Origin: Micromonospora parva | Lineage (GTDB): Bacteria; Actinomycetota; Actinomycetes; Mycobacteriales; Micromonosporaceae | DNA: 64,000 nucleotides | Assembly: GCF_000718515.1 (NCBI RefSeq) | Contig: NZ_JNZS01000008.1 | Location: 62,001-126,000 of the forward strand | Direction of reading: 5' to 3' | Shown here: positions 33,652 through 42,805 of the stretch, in pieces | Position numbering within the stretch: position 1 is the first letter of the stretch | Layout of the letters: the number at the start of each line of letters is the position of its first letter | Position numbers and translations under genes: made by a program | Notes under the pieces: generated by a model | Databases searched by the model: none | Seen by the model: only the letters and a program-made list of their open reading frames with translations | What the model was told of the DNA's origin: nothing

Positions 33652-34617
33652 TCAGCGACCGAGCGCGGAAACCAACCACTTGCCGATCTCGCTGCTGGCG
33701 CGCACCGCCTTGATGACCAGCGCCAGGCCCGGCACCCGTGGGCGGGTGTACCGGCTGATCAGCTGGAACCAGACGCTGAGCCCGGCGATCCGGCGGCGGC
33801 TGATGCTGCCCTCGTGCCGGTGGAACCGGACGACCGGATGGTCGAGGTGCGCCGGGTGGACGCCGCTGGCGAGCGCCCGCAGGACCAGCTCGACGTCGAC
33901 CTTGATCGGTAGTTTCTCGTCGTAGCCGCCGAGGCGGACCAGCAGCTCGCGTTCGATGGACATGCCGGAGTGCTTGAACGGCAGCCGCGGACGGGTCAGG
34001 ACCGACCAGAGCATGCGGCGTGCCGTCGGGTAGGACGGGAGGCTGATCGACCGAGCGGAGTTGCCCACCAGCTCTTCGTAGTCGGTGTAGATCCAGACGG
34101 CCCCGGTCCGGGTCAGGAACTCCTGGATGCGGGCCAGCCCGTCCTCAGTGAACTCGTCGTCGGAGTCGAGGACGGTGACGTAACGGCCACGAGCGACGCG
34201 CAGGGCCGTGTTACGGGCTGCGCTGATGCCCGACGGCTTCTGACGCACGAGTCGAATGCGCTGATCGGCCAGGAGATCGGCGGCGGCCAGGCATTCCTGG
34301 GCCGGCACGGTGGAGCCGTCGTCGACCACGACGATCTCGAAGTCGTCGAAGGTGCCGCTGAGCACGCTGCGGATGGACGTCACGAGCAGTTCGGGACGGT
34401 CCCGTACCGCGATGCAGACCGAGATCGCCGGAGTTACCCGGCGCACCGGCTCGGTGAGCCCGACCGTCGGCGCGTCGACGGAGGGACGGACCGGCCCGGT
34501 GAGCCCGACCGTCGGCGCGTCGACGTGACGGCCGGGGGCGCCCGGCAGTGGCTGGAGTGCGCGAGGATCCCGGTCGGTCAACTGAGCGGCGCGCACCGCG
34601 AAAGGGCCCTCGCTCAC
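33652..34617 (-). CDS. GT2-family glycosyltransferase with duplicated N-terminal segment
   Basis: 321 residues. GT-A fold of family 2: ISVCIAVRDRPELLVTSIRSVL, VVVDDGSTV, YVTVLDSDDEF (DxD-like), and KVDVELVLRAL. The first ~60 residues are not part of the fold and contain a 36-base direct duplication (VDAPTVGLT-x-PVR twice). It probably adds a sugar to the repeat unit. Transcribed away from the nucleotidyltransferase operon, downstream of the polymerase with a 269-base gap. GTG start. Confidence 0.88.
   Translation of the reverse strand: MSEGPFAVRAAQLTDRDPRALQPLPGAPGRHVDAPTVGLTGPVRPSVDAPTVGLTEPVRRVTPAISVCIAVRDRPELLVTSIRSVLSGTFDDFEIVVVDDGSTVPAQECLAAADLLADQRIRLVRQKPSGISAARNTALRVARGRYVTVLDSDDEFTEDGLARIQEFLTRTGAVWIYTDYEELVGNSARSISLPSYPTARRMLWSVLTRPRLPFKHSGMSIERELLVRLGGYDEKLPIKVDVELVLRALASGVHPAHLDHPVVRFHRHEGSISRRRIAGLSVWFQLISRYTRPRVPGLALVIKAVRASSEIGKWLVSALGR
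34445..34525 (-). repeat. Direct repeat 2 x 36 bp in the GT2 N-terminus
   Basis: Two 36-base copies (34445-34480 and 34490-34525) differing at one base, spaced nine bases apart and in frame, giving a period of 45 bases (15 residues). A recent duplication in a linker-like region. Confidence 0.85.
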
Positions 34618-34886
34618 CGCGAGCGTCGACCGCCGCTCGGGGCGAGGCTCGCGTCGACCGGTGCCCGGCCAACGGACGAGCCATCGGCTCTACTTGTATC
34701 GCCCATGCCCACAACCCCCGTGATGGTCACTGCTGGTCGTCCCTTGGCGACGCTCCGGTAGGACCGTCACGCCGAAGGATGCCCGATCTGAACGCCGCGC
34801 GCGGCAGATGGATTCTAGCGACGCACTCATGATCGCACCACTACTGAATGTGGACGAGTAGTGACACAAACGCGTGTCGCGCTACC

Positions 34887-36629
34887 TCAGCGGAACCCCG
34901 CCGGGGGTCGCACCCGACGCGCCTGCGCCAGGATCTCGTCGGTGGCGAGGATGCGGGTGTCGTCCTCCCGGGCACCGGCGGGGCCCGTGGTATCGGCGGG
35001 CCCGCCGTCCTTCTGATCGATGGGGGCGGAGCGCCGTGCGGCCCACCAGGCCAGACCGACGACCGTCCAGAGAAGGGGCGGGAGCAGGGGATCCTCCATC
35101 GACGGCGAGAGGAAGCCAACGATGCAGGCGAATATGAGTGCGGCGATTCCCCACAGCACGTTGGGTGCCGGCCGGTGGCCCGTACGACGCAGTTGACGGG
35201 TCCGGGCCAGCAGTGGTTTGGCAATCATGAAGAGCCACACCAGGTACGCGCCGAACCCCAGAACGCCGACCTCCATGATCAGGTGCAGCCAGAAGGAGTC
35301 CACCTGAACCGCCTGGAAGCCGTAGCGGTTGAAGCCACCCGGGCCGAATTTCGGGTTCTTGTGCCAGTTCGGATTGTCCTTCTCGGCGACCACACCGCCG
35401 AACTGGCCGATACCGAAGCCGAGAAGGGGTTGACGCGGCAGGATTTTCCCTGCCTGCTGGAGGTAGAGCACCCGGATCTCGCGGACCGGCGCGGGCGAGT
35501 GGGTGGGCTGCGGCGTGGCCGCGCCCGGCGATCCGCCCGGACCGCCGGATCCGCTGGTCCCGGGCGACGTCGACGGCTTCGCCGAGGTCTTGGGGCCACC
35601 TGACGCGGTCGAGCCGCCGTCCGGCCGGGGGGTGGCCGTCGGGGAGGGCTTGGCCGTGGCCGCCGCCGGCGGAGCTGGCGGGGACGACTCGCTGCCCGCC
35701 GGGTGATTGAAGCTCGTGAACGCGTTGCCGATGCGGCGTTCCCATTCGGCCCGGTTGTCGGGCCGGGCGGCGATCTGGGCGACGGTGCAGAGGACCACCA
35801 GCAGGCAGACGGCGAGGATGCGTCGCGTGTTCGTGCGGGCCACCACCGCGATCACCACAGCGCCGATCAGGACGCCCAGCAGCGTTTCCCTGGACTGTGT
35901 CGCGGACATGGCGACGGTGGCGACGACGGCCACCGCCCACCAGCGCCGTCGGACGTCGGTGGCGGTCGCCAGCCAGGCGACGAAACCGAGCAGGGTCAGC
36001 CCCAGGACGTGGCCGAGGTGGTTCGGGTGGGAGAGCAGCCCCTGCGCGCGGCTCTGCTCCGACCAGGTCAGGTCCACCCAGCCGAGTACGCGGTAGGCCG
36101 GCTCACCCACGATCATCTGGACGAGGGCGAGCAGAACGTTGACGCTCACCACCACGGCCACCACGATGAGCAGGCGACGGATCATCATCGAGTTCAGGTC
36201 GGCCGCGCGCAGCGCGTAGAAGACGATGACGCCACGGAAGTAGACGAACAGCGCCTCGCCCATCAGGGACATCGAGGAGTCGTTCACCAGACCGGCGAGC
36301 ACCATCACCAGTCCCAGCACCACCAGGGCGAGGTCGGCGCCGGTAAGGAACCGGTGCCACAGCCGATCGACGGCGACCTTGACCACCGTCAGCCCGGCGA
36401 GCCCCAGGTAGAGGACGGTCTTCAGCTGCTTGGGCCACTGGGCCGAGCCGTCGAGGTTGGCGCGCGGATCCACGCTCGTCGGCCCACTCAGCACCTGGGC
36501 CCAGGTTTCGAGCAGCACATGCACCAGCAGCGCGCCGACGACCACCACGATCGCGGTGGAGAGCAGCCCCGAGATGGGCCGGGCGGGCCGGTCCGTCGGC
36601 GGGGCCATGCTCTGGATGGAACCGTTCAT
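34887..36629 (-). CDS. O-antigen ligase/Wzy-like polysaccharide polymerase
   Basis: 580 residues with about 11-12 TM segments. The motif LSHPNHLGHVLGLTLLGF and the large external loop ahead of LGFGIGQFGG fit the Wzy/O-antigen ligase family, which joins repeat units on the outer face. The loop (~318-390) is stretched by a Pro/Ser/Thr/Gly low-complexity run. ATG 36629 (or GTG 36632) overlaps the stop of the upstream pseudoprotease gene, so translation is coupled. The 257 bases downstream (34630-34886) hold two small hairpins (34839-34863 and 34863-34878) and no gene. Confidence 0.88.
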   Translation of the reverse strand: MNGSIQSMAPPTDRPARPISGLLSTAIVVVVGALLVHVLLETWAQVLSGPTSVDPRANLDGSAQWPKQLKTVLYLGLAGLTVVKVAVDRLWHRFLTGADLALVVLGLVMVLAGLVNDSSMSLMGEALFVYFRGVIVFYALRAADLNSMMIRRLLIVVAVVVSVNVLLALVQMIVGEPAYRVLGWVDLTWSEQSRAQGLLSHPNHLGHVLGLTLLGFVAWLATATDVRRRWWAVAVVATVAMSATQSRETLLGVLIGAVVIAVVARTNTRRILAVCLLVVLCTVAQIAARPDNRAEWERRIGNAFTSFNHPAGSESSPPAPPAAATAKPSPTATPRPDGGSTASGGPKTSAKPSTSPGTSGSGGPGGSPGAATPQPTHSPAPVREIRVLYLQQAGKILPRQPLLGFGIGQFGGVVAEKDNPNWHKNPKFGPGGFNRYGFQAVQVDSFWLHLIMEVGVLGFGAYLVWLFMIAKPLLARTRQLRRTGHRPAPNVLWGIAALIFACIVGFLSPSMEDPLLPPLLWTVVGLAWWAARRSAPIDQKDGGPADTTGPAGAREDDTRILATDEILAQARRVRPPAGFR

Positions 36630-38623
36630 CACACGTCCCTACGGCGTCGGACCAGCATCACCACGAGCACGATGAGACCGACGAAGATCGCGCCGCCGGC
36701 ACCGGCGAGCAACGCCATCAGCCAGACCGACTGGTCGCTCGGCTCGGACTCGTTCTGCTGCCGTTCCACGGCATTCTGCCGGTACGCCTTCGCCAGCAGG
36801 TTGCCGGGGGATGCCTGCGCGACCGCGTCGAACTGGGTGATCGCCGCCGAGTGCTGACCAGCGAAGTAGGCGTCCAGGGCCTTGCGATACAGCTTGTCGG
36901 AGTCACCGAGCTTGTTGGCGGTTCCGGCCTCGCCGATCAGCGCGTTCAGGCTCGACGACGGGACAATCACCCGATTTGCCCTGTCGGGGCGAGCCTGATC
37001 CTGGTCGATCATCCCCGCCACCCGGCCGCTCGCGTCCAGGGCGATACCGCCGTGGGACGTGGTTCCGAGATCCTGGTTGATGCGGGAGATCGACGCCGAC
37101 CCCCGCCGCCCGGTGCCGGTGATACCGACGAGCTTCGACTTTGGGCCGTAGGTTGCGGTGCGGAAGTCGTCATCGGTGGTGGCGAAGCCGACAATCAGCA
37201 GGGAACTTCCGTCGGTGAGGGTCGCCGAGGGGTTGAGCTCCGCCACCGGCAGGCTCCCCCGGCCCAGCTTGATGAGCGCGATGTTGCCGGTGTCGGGAGG
37301 CAGCGCCCGGACGACCTGCGCCGGGATCGCCGGCTCCGTGGTGAGGTTGCCCTTGGCGGTGTTGAGCTGGCCGTGGATCTCGGTACCGGGCTCGGTGCCC
37401 GGATCGATGCCGGTGAACTTCGTCTTGCCCATGTTGGTCCGGATGTACTCCTGGACCTGCGCGGGGACCAGTGTCTGCTCGCGCACGAGCATCCGGGCCA
37501 CCGTGTCGAGCGCGATCTGCCGGGCGGTTTCCTGGGTGGGCTTGACGCACGCGCTACTGGTGAGGGCGTGCCCGTCCGGGGTGACCACGAAGGCACTGCA
37601 CCTGCGGGTGAAGGTGATGGGCGTGGCCCGTATCGGCGCGTTGGTGCTGGCGTCGCGGACGTAGCCGGTGAAGACCGTTTCGACGAAGACGAGCGCGGGC
37701 GCGGCAACCGCCAACGCGCGCTCCTCGGGGCTGTACGGGGCGGCCTGCGCCCATGGCTTCAGTGGCGGGTCGACGGCGGCGGCAGTGGGGAACGCGGTGG
37801 CGCCAACTGTCGGCGGGATGTCGGGGTCGGTCGGCTCGTCGGGGGCGAGCGCCCAGACCGCCACACCGCTGCCCACCGCCACCGCCAGCGCGAGCGCGGC
37901 CACCTTGACCCAGAGGCCGGTGCGCCGCTTCGGTGGGGCCGACGGCTGGATCCGTCGCACCGGCGCGGCGAACGGATCGTGCGGTGGCGGGGCGTCCACC
38001 GGTCCGACGGCGGGCGGCTGCGGCTCGTCGGTGGCGGGCTGCGTGGGCGCGGGGTTGGGGTTGGGCGCCACCGGCGGGCCGGCGTGCAGCGCCCAGGGCG
38101 CCGGCGGAGGGCCCGAGGTCAGCTGCGGCACACCCGACACCTGTTGCGGGACGCCGGACACCTGCTGCGGGACGCCGGACACCTGCTGCGGGATCCCGGA
38201 AACCTGCTGCGGCACACCAGACACCTGCTGAGGGATGCCCGACACCTGCTGCGGCACGCCGGAAACCTGCTGCGGGATGCCGGAGACCGGGGCGGCGGGA
38301 ACGCCCTCGGTGGGCACCGGCTGGTAGTCCTGGCCGAGCGCCCGGAACAGTCGCTCCGCGCCCGGGCCTGCCTCCGCGGGGTACGCCACCCACGGCTCGG
38401 CCGCGGAGAAGTCGGCGTAGGCGAAGGTCTGACCGCCGGGCGCCTGCGCCAACCCGTTGGCGGTGCCGACGAAGGCCTCCCGCCAGCCCGGCGCGTCCGC
38501 GACGGCCGCGTTCAGCACGGCAATCGTCACCAACCGGCCCTGCCCGTCGATGGCTGCCCATGCCTTACCGGCCGGGCAGGTGCCCAGCATGTGGGTGAAC
38601 CTGTACGGACCAACCGGTTGCAT
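36629..38623 (-). CDS. Membrane protein: pseudokinase-like N-lobe plus triad-less trypsin-like domain
   Basis: 664 residues from ATG 38623, which follows AGAGGAG. Residues 5-82 resemble the N-lobe of an actinobacterial Ser/Thr kinase (VGPYRFTHMLGTCPAGKAW, LVTIAVLN) but lack the P-loop glycines and the Lys (Ala35). A run of eight 7-residue repeats (113-168, VSG-I/V-PQQ), a Pro-rich stretch and a TM (237-257) follow. The external domain (~300-560) looks like an S1/HtrA trypsin fold, but the triad positions read Ala358 (SSAC for AAHC), Asn447 (GNIALIKL) and His524 (TSHGG for GNSGG), so it should be inactive. A TPR-like segment (~575-622) and a second TM (~630-655) end the protein. It is coupled to the polymerase gene; a scaffold or sensor role is inferred. 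Confidence 0.75.
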   Translation of the reverse strand: MQPVGPYRFTHMLGTCPAGKAWAAIDGQGRLVTIAVLNAAVADAPGWREAFVGTANGLAQAPGGQTFAYADFSAAEPWVAYPAEAGPGAERLFRALGQDYQPVPTEGVPAAPVSGIPQQVSGVPQQVSGIPQQVSGVPQQVSGIPQQVSGVPQQVSGVPQQVSGVPQLTSGPPPAPWALHAGPPVAPNPNPAPTQPATDEPQPPAVGPVDAPPPHDPFAAPVRRIQPSAPPKRRTGLWVKVAALALAVAVGSGVAVWALAPDEPTDPDIPPTVGATAFPTAAAVDPPLKPWAQAAPYSPEERALAVAAPALVFVETVFTGYVRDASTNAPIRATPITFTRRCSAFVVTPDGHALTSSACVKPTQETARQIALDTVARMLVREQTLVPAQVQEYIRTNMGKTKFTGIDPGTEPGTEIHGQLNTAKGNLTTEPAIPAQVVRALPPDTGNIALIKLGRGSLPVAELNPSATLTDGSSLLIVGFATTDDDFRTATYGPKSKLVGITGTGRRGSASISRINQDLGTTSHGGIALDASGRVAGMIDQDQARPDRANRVIVPSSSLNALIGEAGTANKLGDSDKLYRKALDAYFAGQHSAAITQFDAVAQASPGNLLAKAYRQNAVERQQNESEPSDQSVWLMALLAGAGGAIFVGLIVLVVMLVRRRRDV
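38120..38287 (-). repeat. Eight tandem 21 bp repeats encoding VSG(I/V)PQQ
   Basis: Eight in-frame 21-base units within the pseudoprotease gene, the last one degenerate (VSGVPQL). They encode a Gln/Pro-rich heptad linker between the N-lobe and the first TM. Array length probably varies between strains. Confidence 0.9.
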
Positions 38624-38787
38624 GCGCACTCCTCTGCTCAACCGCCGTGCGGATACTACAGAGAGCGCGCTCGTCCGCCGCCCTGGTGGTCGTCGGCCCG
38701 ACAGCCGGTTGACGGGGCCCGCGAGGCGCACTTTCCCAGCCCGTCAAGGGGTTCCCCGGCCAGCCGGCAAGCGACGTGTGACGCCTG

Positions 38788-38817
38788 TTGCTTATTGAAA
38801 GTTTTCATGCATAGAGT
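38788..38817 (+). promoter_or_regulatory. hut operon promoter with palindromic operator
   Basis: -35 TTGCTT (38788-38793), 18-base spacer and -10 TAGAGT (38812-38817), six bases before the GTG start, so leaderless. The spacer carries TGAAA-GT-TTTCA (38796-38807), an inverted repeat of the kind bound by RpiR/MurR regulators, placed for repression by the first gene product. Confidence 0.6.
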
Positions 38818-38823
38818 CACCGT

Positions 38824-39675
38824 GTGAATGAAGGAGCTGTCGGGGCACCGGCCGAGCAGGTGCTCGACCTGCTCCAGGGGGTGCGGCTCACCCCCACCCA
38901 GCGCCGGATCGCGCACTGTCTGGTGCAGCACGCGCCCACCGTGGCCTACCTGTCCGCCGCCGAGGTGGCCGAGTTGGCCGGCGTCAGTCAGCCGTCGGTC
39001 ACCCGGTTCGCCGTCGCGCTCGGCCACGACGGCTACCCGGCGCTGCGCCGCCGGCTGCGCGACCTCACCACCACCGCACCGGGCGGGTCGGCGGACGCCG
39101 GCAACGAGCTCCAGCAGGCGGTCCGCGCCGAGATGGACAACCTGGACCGACTGGCCGGTCAGCTCGCCGACCGGGACCGGATCGCCGAAACCGGGCGGTT
39201 GCTCGCCGCGAGTCGTCCGCTGCCGGTGCTCGGCCTGCGCGCCGCCGCACCGCTGGCCGCGTACTTCGCCTACTTCGCGGCCAAGGTGCACCCGGACGTG
39301 CGCGTCCTCGACGACGGGGGAAGCCTGCTCACCGACCGCCTGGAGCAGGCCGCCGAGGCCGGGGCGAGCGCCGTGCTCGCCTTCGTGCTGCCCCGCTACC
39401 CCCGGGAAACCCTGGACGCGTTGCGCGACGCCCGCGACGCCGGGTTGACAGTGGTGGCGATCACCGACTCACCGGTCAGCCCGGCCACCGAGCACGCCGA
39501 CGTGGTGCTCGCCGCCGCGGTGGGCGCGCAGCTCGTCTTCGACCTGCACACCGCCCCGATGACCCTGGCCATGGTGCTGCTGCAGGCGATCTGCGATGCC
39601 GCGCCGGCCGACACCCAGCGCCGACTGGAGGCGTTCGAAGCCTCGGCGGCCCGCCGACAGTTGTTCCTCGGTTGA
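38824..39675 (+). CDS. MurR/RpiR-family regulator of the hut operon
   Basis: 283 residues. An N-terminal HTH_6 domain (~15-80: [46 protein letters not shown]) precedes a SIS domain (~125-250) with the [15 protein letters not shown] phosphosugar-isomerase-like loop. It is the first gene of the hut operon, 16 bases before hutU, so it most likely represses the operon and itself. Hut systems are more often controlled by HutC or HutP; an RpiR regulator here suggests another inducer fitting the SIS pocket, which cannot be read from sequence. Confidence 0.9.
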   Translation: MNEGAVGAPAEQVLDLLQGVRLTPTQRRIAHCLVQHAPTVAYLSAAEVAELAGVSQPSVTRFAVALGHDGYPALRRRLRDLTTTAPGGSADAGNELQQAVRAEMDNLDRLAGQLADRDRIAETGRLLAASRPLPVLGLRAAAPLAAYFAYFAAKVHPDVRVLDDGGSLLTDRLEQAAEAGASAVLAFVLPRYPRETLDALRDARDAGLTVVAITDSPVSPATEHADVVLAAAVGAQLVFDLHTAPMTLAMVLLQAICDAAPADTQRRLEAFEASAARRQLFLG

Positions 39676-39691
39676 CCGGAGGAGACCAGAG

Positions 39692-41350
39692 ATGACCCAG
39701 CCCATTCGTGCCGCACGAGGCAGCCAGCTCACCACCCGCGGGTGGCAGCAGGAGGCCGCCCTGCGGATGTTGATGAACAACCTCGACCCCGAGGTGGCCG
39801 AGCGCCCCGACGACCTGGTGGTCTACGGCGGCACCGGCAAGGCGGCACGCGACTGGCCGTCGTACCACGCGTTGGTCCGCACCCTGACCGACCTGCGCGA
39901 GGACGAGACGATGCTGGTGCAGTCGGGCCGCCCGGTCGGGGTCATGCGCACCCACGAGTGGGCGCCCCGGGTGCTGCTGGCCAACTCGAACCTGGTCGGC
40001 GACTGGGCGACCTGGCCGGAGTTCCGCCGCCTCGAACAGCTCGGCCTGACCATGTACGGGCAGATGACTGCCGGTTCGTGGATCTACATCGGCACCCAGG
40101 GCATCCTTCAGGGCACCTACGAGACGTTCGCGGCGGTGGCCGCCAAGCGGTTCGCGGGCACTCTCGCCGGCACGCTGACGTTGACCGCCGGTTGCGGCGG
40201 AATGGGCGGCGCGCAGCCACTCGCGGTCACCATGAACGGCGGCGTCTGCCTGATCGTGGACGTGGACCGCACCCGGCTCGACCGCCGCGTGCACGACCGT
40301 TACCTGGACGAGGTGGCCGACTCGCTCGACGACGCGGTGCGGCGGGTGCTCGCCGCGAAGCGGGACCGGCGCGCGCTCTCCGTCGGTGTGGTCGGCAACG
40401 CGGCGGTGGTCTTCCCCGAACTCCTGGTGCGGGGCGTGGAGATCGACATCGTGACCGACCAGACCAGCGCGCACGACCCGCTGTCGTACCTGCCGGTGGG
40501 GGTGGAGCTGGCCGACGCCCGGGAGTACGCGGCGGCCAAGCCGGCCGAGTTCACCGAGCGGGCCCGGGCGTCGATGGCCCGGCACGTGGCGGCGATGGTC
40601 GGTTTCCTCGACGCCGGCGCCGAGGTGTTCGACTACGGCAACTCGATCCGGGGCGAGGCGCAACTCGCCGGCTATCAGCGCGCCTTCGACTTCCCGGGTT
40701 TCGTGCCCGCGTACATCCGGCCGTTGTTCTGTGAGGGTAGGGGTCCCTTCCGGTGGGCGGCGCTCTCCGGCGACCCGGCCGACATCGCGGCCACCGACCG
40801 GGCCGTCCTCGACCTGTTCCCGGAGAACGAGTCGCTGGCCCGCTGGATCAGGTTGGCCGGTGAGCGGGTCGCCTTCCAGGGCCTGCCGGCCCGGATCTGC
40901 TGGCTGGGCCAGGGCGAACGGGACCTGGCGGGCGTGCGGTTCAACGACATGGTCGCCTCCGGCGAACTCTCCGCCCCGGTGGTGATCGGCCGGGACCACC
41001 TGGACACCGGCAGCGTCGCCAGCCCCTACCGGGAGACCGAGGGGATGGCCGACGGTTCCGACGCCATCGCCGACTGGCCGCTGCTCAACGCCCTGGTCAA
41101 CACGGCCAGTGGCGCGTCCTGGGTGTCCATTCACCATGGCGGTGGGGTGGGCATCGGCCGGTCCATCCACGCCGGACAGGTGTGCGTGGCGGACGGCACC
41201 GCCCTGGCCGGTCAGAAGATCGAGCGGGTGCTCACCAACGACCCGGCGATGGGTGTCATCCGGCACGTCGACGCCGGCTACGAGAGCGCCCGCGAGGTCG
41301 CCGACCGCACCGGCGTCCGGGTGCCGATGACCGAGGGCGGACCGGCGTGA
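39692..41350 (+). CDS. hutU: Urocanate hydratase
   Basis: 552 residues from ATG 39692, preceded by GGAGGAGA. Typical features include [64 protein letters not shown] and [14 protein letters not shown]. It converts urocanate to imidazolonepropionate with a tightly bound NAD. Length is standard. Its stop overlaps the next gene (GTGA). Second step of histidine degradation in the cytoplasm. Confidence 0.98.
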   Translation: MTQPIRAARGSQLTTRGWQQEAALRMLMNNLDPEVAERPDDLVVYGGTGKAARDWPSYHALVRTLTDLREDETMLVQSGRPVGVMRTHEWAPRVLLANSNLVGDWATWPEFRRLEQLGLTMYGQMTAGSWIYIGTQGILQGTYETFAAVAAKRFAGTLAGTLTLTAGCGGMGGAQPLAVTMNGGVCLIVDVDRTRLDRRVHDRYLDEVADSLDDAVRRVLAAKRDRRALSVGVVGNAAVVFPELLVRGVEIDIVTDQTSAHDPLSYLPVGVELADAREYAAAKPAEFTERARASMARHVAAMVGFLDAGAEVFDYGNSIRGEAQLAGYQRAFDFPGFVPAYIRPLFCEGRGPFRWAALSGDPADIAATDRAVLDLFPENESLARWIRLAGERVAFQGLPARICWLGQGERDLAGVRFNDMVASGELSAPVVIGRDHLDTGSVASPYRETEGMADGSDAIADWPLLNALVNTASGASWVSIHHGGGVGIGRSIHAGQVCVADGTALAGQKIERVLTNDPAMGVIRHVDAGYESAREVADRTGVRVPMTEGGPA

Positions 41351-42549
41351 GCGACGACCTTTCGGCCCGGTTCCGGGCGCTGTGGGACGAGATCGCGCCG
41401 GTCGGGCGGGACGCCGACAGCGGCGGCTACCTGCGCTACGCGTTGACCGAGCCGGAGCGGGAGCTGCGCGCCTGGTTCCGCGCGCAGGCCGAGCGTCGGG
41501 ACATGCCGGTCACCGAGGACGGCAACGGCAACCTCTTCGCCCACTGGGGTGACCCGGAGGCGCCCGACGCGGTGCTCACCGGCAGCCACTTCGACTCGGT
41601 GCCGCACGGCGGGGCGTACGACGGGCCGCTCGGCATCGTCAGCGCGTTCCTCGCCGTGGACGAGCTGCGCGCCGCCGGCGTCACCCCCGCCCGGCCGCTG
41701 GTGCTGGGTGCCTTTGTCGAGGAGGAGGGGGCGCGCTTCGGCGTACCGTGTCTGGGGTCGCGGCTGCTCACCGGCGCGCTGTCGGCCGAGCGCGCGGCCG
41801 GCCTGCGCGACGCGGCCGGGGTGAGCTTCGCCGAGGCGCTCGGCGACCGGCCGGCGGGCGCCCGGCCGGAGCTGCTGGGCCGGTTCGGCGCCTTCGTGGA
41901 GTTGCACGTCGAGCAGGGCCGCGCGTTGGTCGACACGGACGCGCCGGTCGCGGTGGCCAGCGCGATCTGGCCGCACGGCAGGTGGCGCTTCGACGTCGTC
42001 GGCGAGGGCAACCACGCGGGTACCACCCGGATGGCCGACCGGCGCGACCCGATGCTGACCTACGCGTTCACGGTGCTGGCCGCCAACAAGGAGGCCCGGC
42101 TGCGCGGCGCGCACGCCACGGTGGGCCGGGTCGCCGTCGAACCCAACGCCACCAACGCGATCCCGTCGAAGGTGACCGGCTGGTTGGACGCCCGGGCCGC
42201 CGACCCGCAGACGCTGACCGGGCTGATCGACGCGGTGCGCGGCAAGCTCGCCGAGCGGGCCCGCCGCGACGGTACGGAGGTGACAGTCACCGAGGAGTCG
42301 GCCACTCCACTGGTCGCCTTCGACGGTGGGCTGGCCAAGCGGCTGGCCACGCTGCTCGACGCCCCGGTGCTGCCCACCGGGGCGGGCCACGACGCCGGGG
42401 TTCTCGCCGGGCACCTGCCCACCGCGATGCTCTTCGTGCGCAACCCGACCGGGATTTCGCACTCCCCCGCCGAGGCCGCGACGGACGATGACTGTGCGGC
42501 CGGGGTACGGGCGCTGGCCCAGGTGCTGGAGGAGCTGACATGCGTGTGA
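41347..42549 (+). CDS. M20-family amidohydrolase (AllC-like), likely acting as N-formylglutamate hydrolase
   Basis: 400 residues. Zinc-site motifs are visible: [15 protein letters not shown] (His81, Asp92), the EEEGARF acidic pair (~126-128), LHVEQG and the C-terminal ISHSPAEAA His. The family includes allantoate amidohydrolase and N-carbamoyl-amino acid hydrolases. It sits between hutU and hutF, and no hutG is present. HutF yields N-formylglutamate, so this enzyme is the natural candidate for the last step to glutamate and formate. That is inference from context; an allantoate role is less likely here. GTG start. Confidence 0.88.
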   Translation: MSDDLSARFRALWDEIAPVGRDADSGGYLRYALTEPERELRAWFRAQAERRDMPVTEDGNGNLFAHWGDPEAPDAVLTGSHFDSVPHGGAYDGPLGIVSAFLAVDELRAAGVTPARPLVLGAFVEEEGARFGVPCLGSRLLTGALSAERAAGLRDAAGVSFAEALGDRPAGARPELLGRFGAFVELHVEQGRALVDTDAPVAVASAIWPHGRWRFDVVGEGNHAGTTRMADRRDPMLTYAFTVLAANKEARLRGAHATVGRVAVEPNATNAIPSKVTGWLDARAADPQTLTGLIDAVRGKLAERARRDGTEVTVTEESATPLVAFDGGLAKRLATLLDAPVLPTGAGHDAGVLAGHLPTAMLFVRNPTGISHSPAEAATDDDCAAGVRALAQVLEELTCV

Positions 42550-42646
42550 ACGAGCTGGCGAGTTGGTGGCCGGGGGCCTCGGATCTCCGGCGAGCGCGGG
42601 TGCGTGGTCTGCGGCGCGGCGCTGGTCGGCACCTCTTGCCGTCGTG

Positions 42647-42793
42647 CTTTGGAGCTGATGTCGCAAACGAATCAGCCCTCGCGCCCCACACGCTGACACC
42701 ACCCGAACCGTCGACAGCGCCCCGGCCGCGGATGTCACCCGAGCCGTCGACATCATCCCGGCCGCTGATGTCGCAGACGATTCAGCTCCAAAG
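42647..42793. repeat. Palindromic repeat element between hut genes
   Basis: A 147 bp stretch bounded by perfect 12 bp inverted repeats CTTTGGAGCTGA (42647-42658) and TCAGCTCCAAAG (42782-42793). Inside each end is a related GCTGATGTCGCA motif, and in the middle two 36 bp direct repeats (42700-42735, 42736-42771) differing at about five positions. No convincing gene lies in the 256-base gap 42550-42805. It looks like a small non-autonomous repeat (REP/MITE-like) inserted into an otherwise overlapping operon. Confidence 0.7.
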
Positions 42794-42805
42794 GGAGCGA
42801 GGAGC

